Shown one piece after another: positions 59,713 through 64,000 of a stretch of 64,000 nucleotides of DNA (the stretch's first letter is position 1; each line of letters begins with the position of its first letter). The stretch comes from CAZKJL01 sp964611095 (GTDB lineage Bacteria > Patescibacteriota > Gracilibacteria > Peribacterales > Peribacteraceae): contig CAZSWJ010000001.1 in assembly GCA_964611095.1 (NCBI GenBank), positions 1-64,000 on the forward strand. Reading direction: 5' to 3'. Below the pieces are notes generated by a model. It made no database searches and was not told the DNA's origin. It saw nothing but the letters and a program-made list of their open reading frames with translations. Made by a program: the position numbers and the translations under genes.

Positions 59713-61563
59713 TTATCGGAAAGTGGCACAGGGGAGCACTGTACCAGTTTTTTTGACCGTTTGCTCCGACGTTTCCGGCCGCGGATCTTCCAGGATCCAC
59801 AGCGTCCAGCGCTCGATTCTGGTGATGCTGATGAGGCGGGAGCGCTCCCATTTTGCCATGACGTGCGGGTAGGCAGCGATGCTGTTGTCGATCACCTTGG
59901 CACGCTCCAGGAGTCCTTTCACATCCGTCGGTGCCGGATCGCGCATGTGCAAGTGAGGATGGACGATGATGGCGTAGCGATGGGAACACAGGGCCGTCTT
60001 GCTGTAGGCCGGATACGCATCCTTGCTGTCGTACGGGGCGAAGACGATGCGTTCATCGAGCAGGAAATCGAACGCGAACGAGTTCCAGAAATTTCCGTAC
60101 ACGGCTTCCACTTTTTCGTTCGTCAGATAACGCTCGAGCCCCGCGAGTTGCACCGTGTTGAAATCGGCGCCGCGGCCCCACACCAGGTAGGCATTGTGGA
60201 TGTTTTGGTACGAGAGGAACGTGATGTAGAGGCTCAGCATCGCAATGCCGATCCACTTTTTCCTTCTGATGACCGCATAAAACGCGTACGCCAGCATGGC
60301 CATGGCGGGCAGCCACGAGATGATGAGCTGGCGCACCTGGCCGTACGAGTTTTCATCGTTCAACGTGCCGAGGAGCGCGATGACGAACATCCAAAACGTC
60401 AGGATGCAGAATGCGGGCACGCGGTCTTCTGTCCGAAGCGGACGAAAAAGGACGAGTCTCACGCACGTCTCGCGATGTTTCCACAGGAAAAATCCGAGGC
60501 TGAAGACGATCCATGCCATCACCAGCACCCAAGAGAGCTTGAGGGCAAGAGGAAGCGGTCCGAATGTCTTGCTGAGCGGCACGGGGATGATGCCGAACAG
60601 GAGCGGGAAGACCGTCGAGAGAAGTCCCTTCACCGATGGCCACGTCGGCCACAGGAACAGCAGTCTCTGGTTCACGGAAATGCCGAAGAAAATTTTTGCA
60701 ACGAGCTGCGGCGAATTTCCGAGGAGTGCGCCGATGCCGAAGACGGCACCGTGCGTCAGCAGTTTTTTCTTGCGCACGCTCAGGAAAAAGAACAGCGCCG
60801 CGAGTGCCAGAGTTGCGACGCGCGACGCGGACTTCGCCTGCAGATGCCATGCCGGGAAATGTCCCGGGAACAAGCTGACCGCAAAACCGAGCAGCGCGAT
60901 CAGAAGAAGTGCTTTGAGAAGGATGGGCCATCCGCGTTTCTGCATCGCGTGATGCCAGTCCTCGCTTCCGAGCAGCCACAAGCCCGCCATCACGGCCACG
61001 GAAAGCAGAAACGACGGGTGCGTCCACACGCCGATTCCGAGCAGAAGCCCGCCGATGAGTGCCTGCAGCAGCTTCCTGTCTTCCGATGTCGGCCGCAGCA
61101 TCCACACCGCGAAAACGCCGTACGTGCAGAGTGCGCGGACGGCGAAGTTCGCACTCGGTTGCACCGTGAAGTTCATGAGCAGCCACCCGGGAGCGGCGGC
61201 AAGAAGCAGCGTGATGACGGTCGTCCGACGCCCCCAATGCTTTTCGAGGATCCAGGCGAAGATTCCGAAGATCGGAATGAAGAGAAGTAGTGACGTCGCC
61301 CGAAGCGCCATGACGCTGCTGGTCCCGAAGATCCGAAGCAGCGGAGCTGAAAGAATCGTGATGAGCGACCCGCTGTACTGCTCGCCGTAGATGTAGACGG
61401 GCCACACCTTGCCGACCGCGATGTGCTTCGTCATGAGCCCGAAGATGGCTTGGTCGCTCTCGAAGTTCAGGAGGGAGTAGGCGCCGATCCACAGCTGCGG
61501 CAGCATCGCCACAAGAATCAGGAAGCCGTACAGAAGCGCGGTGCGTTTGGTGGGGAGCGTCAT
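59713..61563 (-). CDS. GT-C-type membrane glycosyltransferase candidate (616 aa)
   Basis: Polytopic protein with about 12 transmembrane helices and a soluble C-terminal region. The first external loop has NFESDQAIFGLM, placing an acidic residue after helix 1 as in GT39/GT83-like enzymes, which use polyprenyl-linked sugars. The substrate is unknown. Its C-terminus (GNFWNSFAFDFLLDERIVFA, then PYSGNAYYKP-like PYDSKDAYPAYS) matches the partial 62692 gene, so the two are paralogues. It is coupled upstream by an ATGA overlap and is 6 nt from the 971-aa gene. Confidence 0.7.
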   Translation of the reverse strand: MTLPTKRTALLYGFLILVAMLPQLWIGAYSLLNFESDQAIFGLMTKHIAVGKVWPVYIYGEQYSGSLITILSAPLLRIFGTSSVMALRATSLLLFIPIFGIFAWILEKHWGRRTTVITLLLAAAPGWLLMNFTVQPSANFAVRALCTYGVFAVWMLRPTSEDRKLLQALIGGLLLGIGVWTHPSFLLSVAVMAGLWLLGSEDWHHAMQKRGWPILLKALLLIALLGFAVSLFPGHFPAWHLQAKSASRVATLALAALFFFLSVRKKKLLTHGAVFGIGALLGNSPQLVAKIFFGISVNQRLLFLWPTWPSVKGLLSTVFPLLFGIIPVPLSKTFGPLPLALKLSWVLVMAWIVFSLGFFLWKHRETCVRLVLFRPLRTEDRVPAFCILTFWMFVIALLGTLNDENSYGQVRQLIISWLPAMAMLAYAFYAVIRRKKWIGIAMLSLYITFLSYQNIHNAYLVWGRGADFNTVQLAGLERYLTNEKVEAVYGNFWNSFAFDFLLDERIVFAPYDSKDAYPAYSKTALCSHRYAIIVHPHLHMRDPAPTDVKGLLERAKVIDNSIAAYPHVMAKWERSRLISITRIERWTLWILEDPRPETSEQTVKKTGTVLPCATFR

Positions 61564-62669
61564 GCCGTTGCGGCGGAAGTCATGTCATACGGTGCACGGA
61601 CAAGGTCCCACGTCGTTCGTTCCAAGTACGGGCGTGCGTCGGTTCCGGGCATTCCTCGCTCCGCGATGGCCTGCGACAACGCGTCCACGTCGCCGAAGGG
61701 CACGACGCGGAGCAAGTCGCGAATATCGCTCACCATCGCATGATCGGCCGCAATGACGGGTCTGCCCGCCGCGAGCACCTGGCGGATGGAGCCGCTGGTG
61801 CTGATGGCGCCCGGAGGCGCGCAGTACCACACGTTCACGTCGCATTTGGAAAGCTCGCTGATGACGGTCTCGAGCGGCAAGTGCGACGTATCGAGTTCGA
61901 TCCAGTCGCATCGCTCCGCCCGTTCGATGACGCGTCTCGCGTAGTCACGCTGTTTGTCGATGTGCGCGGTGCTCGCGAAGATGTGCAGTTTCACATTCGG
62001 AATTTTTTCGCAGGCGTCGATGAGTTCCAGCACGCACTTGTGCGCCTTGAGGAATCCGAAGCATCCCACGTGCAGCCGTCCGTCGCGGACGGAGTGGAGT
62101 GTCGGAGCCACTGCGGAAAGCCTCGCTCCGTGGGGGACCACGGCCACGCGCTTCGCGCCCATCGCGACGAGTGCCTCTTGTGCCGCTTCGCAGTGCACCA
62201 CGAGCAAATCCGCCGAGCGAGCCAAGAATTCCTGCGTGCCGCGGAATCGGAAAAAGGAACCCAGGTCGTAGTCGGGCAAATCCTTCGTCCAGACCTGCGG
62301 GCTCGTGCGGCAATGATCGTTCACTTTTCTCTCCCATACTTTCGGTTGCATCTTCCGCGCCATGAAGGCGCGCGCGTAACTGCGGACGGTGGGGAGTTCT
62401 ACCACCGAGTGCATCGTGACGCACATGCGGATGTCGTGCTCGTCACAGTACCGACGGATTCTGCGCAGCTCGCCCAAGTCCATGATGCCGAATTCATGCT
62501 GCACGTGCAGGTGCGTCGGTCGCAAACCCCGCTCGTCCAATTCGTTGAGCGAACGCACCGTCTGCATGTTCTGTGCATGCGCCAGCATCTCGGTGTACGT
62601 GGCGATGCCGCACGCGCGGCCGAGGCTGCTGCAGTACTGAACGATCATCGAGGGCTTCTCGGAGGTCAT
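61560..62669 (-). CDS. Group 1 (GT-B) glycosyltransferase (369 aa)
   Basis: N-terminal GT-B acceptor part (QYCSSLGRACGIATYTEML, HLHVQHEFGI, CVTMHSV) and a donor domain with VVHCEAAQEALVAMGAKR, VPHGARL, VGCFGFLKAHKCVLELIDAC and a late SGSIRQVLAAGRPVIA. This matches GT4-like retaining enzymes of glycan clusters. ATG 62669 is preferred to 62681 because TATGCT (62677-62682), which contains the earlier ATG, ends 7 nt before it. It is coupled to the 616-aa gene by ATGA. Confidence 0.82.
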   Translation of the reverse strand: MTSEKPSMIVQYCSSLGRACGIATYTEMLAHAQNMQTVRSLNELDERGLRPTHLHVQHEFGIMDLGELRRIRRYCDEHDIRMCVTMHSVVELPTVRSYARAFMARKMQPKVWERKVNDHCRTSPQVWTKDLPDYDLGSFFRFRGTQEFLARSADLLVVHCEAAQEALVAMGAKRVAVVPHGARLSAVAPTLHSVRDGRLHVGCFGFLKAHKCVLELIDACEKIPNVKLHIFASTAHIDKQRDYARRVIERAERCDWIELDTSHLPLETVISELSKCDVNVWYCAPPGAISTSGSIRQVLAAGRPVIAADHAMVSDIRDLLRVVPFGDVDALSQAIAERGMPGTDARPYLERTTWDLVRAPYDMTSAATA

Positions 62670-62691
62670 CGGCGCGAGCATAGCAGGCGTT

Positions 62692-64000
62692 TCAGTCCTT
62701 CACGATCCACACGTCCCATTGGCCGATTTGCTCCCGGGAGACCACGGTCTGTGTCCGCAGCCGCGGCAGGATCACCGACCACGAAAACCGGAGCTCTATT
62801 TCATCGGCCAGCGCCTGCGTGGAGGTGACGTTCTTGGGGATCCTCACGTACGCCGGTCCGAGGACGTAGGCATGGGTCGAGGCGGCATCGAGCTCGTCGT
62901 TGTAGGGCTTGTAGTACGCGTTGCCGCTGTAGGGCGTGAGGCGCAGCCGTTCTTGCGTCACGAAGTCGAGCACGAAGGCGTACCAAAATTCGGCGTAGCC
63001 GTGCGTCACGTTCTTGCGTTCCAGATACCGCGCCAACTCTTCCGTTTCGGCGACGGGGAATCGTTCGAAGTTCCAGGCGGCGTGCGTGTAGCGGAGATTG
63101 AAGTAGCCGAAGTGCACGAGCCACACCGCCAGTACGGCGATGCACGCGATGCGCCACTTCTTCCACAGCGTCGCAAAGAGCAATCCCGTCATGATCGCGA
63201 AGGCCTGCCACGCCGGCGCCAGATATCGCACGATTCCCTCGCCTGCAGCGGGAAGCGCAAGGATGGCGAGCCACGACATGGCAAAGAGCATCAGAAAGAG
63301 GAGTGGGTAGACGTCATTTTTTTCGAGTCGTTCCATGCGCAGGACGCGCGCGATCTCTTGTCGATATCGATGACAACAGTGAATGATCGCGACGATGGCG
63401 ATGCACGCGATGATGCCGCCCAGAACCATCTGCTTCACCGCCCCCTGTTCCACCAGAATCGGCCACGACCGAACGCCCAAGAATGCCTCGGGCACGTACT
63501 TCAATATTTCCTGCACGATGTACCAGTTCGGCATCTGCGGATAGAACGCGGGGCTCGGGACCATGCCGAACATCGTCCAGCCGATCCACATCGGCAACGT
63601 GCCGAGTGCGATGCCGAGGACGAGTGCCGCGGTGCCGTACGACAGCGCTTTCTTTCTCGTGCTTACGGCGAAGCATGCGCCGGCGAACAGAGCGCCGGTC
63701 AGCACGATCCATCGCGCATTCCCCGTCCACAGCAGAAGCGGAGCCGTGAGCGCGAATGTGCAAAAGAGCGCGGTGCAAACGATGTCGATTCGTATCTTTT
63801 TCCCGAGCGCATGCCGCAACCTCCCCCATTCCTCCGAGCTCAAGAGCACGAGAGTGCCGAGTGCCGTCGGATACATGAGCGACAGAGGCTGCGTCCAAAG
63901 ACTCAGCCCGATGAACAGGCCCATGAGGAGCAGGGTCCGCCACTGCCTTGCCGGGCTCTTTGGAAAATGTTGGTACAACAGGAGTACGCCCATCCAGAGC
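62692..64000 (-). CDS. GT-C-type membrane protein, paralogue of the 616-aa gene (5' end outside the window)
   Basis: At least 433 residues, open to the right edge, so the N-terminus (including the acidic loop after helix 1) is missing. It has about eight visible hydrophobic segments and a soluble C-terminus (AEFWYAFVLDFVTQERLRLT, PYSGNAYYKPYNDE). Its architecture and C-terminal motifs match the 616-aa protein, indicating duplication within the cluster. It ends 22 nt before the GT-B gene, so it is likely in the same transcript. Confidence 0.7.
   Translation of the reverse strand, partial: LWMGVLLLYQHFPKSPARQWRTLLLMGLFIGLSLWTQPLSLMYPTALGTLVLLSSEEWGRLRHALGKKIRIDIVCTALFCTFALTAPLLLWTGNARWIVLTGALFAGACFAVSTRKKALSYGTAALVLGIALGTLPMWIGWTMFGMVPSPAFYPQMPNWYIVQEILKYVPEAFLGVRSWPILVEQGAVKQMVLGGIIACIAIVAIIHCCHRYRQEIARVLRMERLEKNDVYPLLFLMLFAMSWLAILALPAAGEGIVRYLAPAWQAFAIMTGLLFATLWKKWRIACIAVLAVWLVHFGYFNLRYTHAAWNFERFPVAETEELARYLERKNVTHGYAEFWYAFVLDFVTQERLRLTPYSGNAYYKPYNDELDAASTHAYVLGPAYVRIPKNVTSTQALADEIELRFSWSVILPRLRTQTVVSREQIGQWDVWIVKD

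Noticed and set aside
57169..61290. 1373-codon open frame on the plus strand
   Set aside because: It is antisense to the sulfotransferase-FkbM and GT-C genes, His/Arg/Val-rich with no domain, and crosses the boundary between two well-supported genes. GC-rich shadow frame.
1..64000. CRISPR arrays, IS elements or integrases
   Set aside because: No regularly spaced direct repeats and no transposase or recombinase motifs were seen in any plausible frame.
1..64000. Recoded TGA (glycine) as in Gracilibacteria
   Set aside because: TGA ends several genes at the expected family length, for example before murG at 30695-30697 and at 40325-40327, and no conserved gene contains an internal TGA.

Overview
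The window is a 64 kb piece of a GC-rich, densely packed bacterial chromosome. It has two 100-N assembly gaps and no rRNA genes, so taxonomy is inferred. Many secreted or membrane proteins of no recognisable family are interleaved with single-copy housekeeping genes, and intergenic space is short. This is what I would expect of a Candidate Phyla Radiation (Patescibacteria) genome, possibly Peregrinibacteria/Peribacteria-like, but only at low to moderate confidence. TGA is a normal stop (for example at 30695-30697 and 40325-40327), which argues against the Gracilibacteria/Absconditabacteria code.

Layout. 0-19 kb: homocysteine methyltransferase-like gene, recR, smpB, a strongly promoted structured RNA gene, an operon with a lipid-linked-glycan flippase and prepilin peptidase, pyrB-pyrC, a HAD phosphatase, RNase J, a membrane PP2C-like/propeller protein, a RibL/TagD-like nucleotidyltransferase, an FN3 surface protein, a stand-alone ComEC-type metallo-hydrolase and a GlmU-like sugar nucleotidyltransferase. 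19.2-19.65 kb: a probable replication origin (DnaA boxes and an AT-rich stretch) directly before dnaN. 20-27 kb: mfd and an accessory stretch with a small orphan membrane gene and a secreted Kazal-domain protein. 27-37 kb: tRNA-Arg, envelope biogenesis (murA, lspA, ftsW/rodA, murG, murB), gltX, a degenerate response regulator and a two-OB-fold SSB. 37.3-45.5 kb: five tightly coupled genes for large exported cysteine-rich proteins that I cannot assign to any family. 45.5-54.6 kb: dnaE, a Sua5/YrdC protein, nrdR, aspS and two hypotheticals. 54.6-64 kb: a leftward glycan-decoration cluster with FkbM methyltransferases, a sulfotransferase-FkbM-FkbM fusion, two GT-C-type membrane proteins and a GT-B glycosyltransferase; it runs off the right edge.

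How the parts work together. Replication and repair (dnaN, dnaE, ssb, recR, mfd), peptidoglycan and lipoprotein maturation, and tRNA charging form the conserved core. The flippase, sugar nucleotidyltransferase and the 54.6-64 kb cluster point to synthesis and modification of a surface glycan. The five-gene exported cluster, the FN3 protein and the Kazal protein are candidates for surface or host-contact functions.

Most notable signals: (1) a TANNNT -10-like box sits 6-8 nt before about twenty start codons without a Shine-Dalgarno, suggesting widespread leaderless transcription; (2) an unassigned structured RNA gene at 2591-2814; (3) the exported cysteine-rich operon; (4) a GCGGGTAG repeat family that also lies inside two conserved coding regions; (5) an origin next to dnaN without dnaA beside it.
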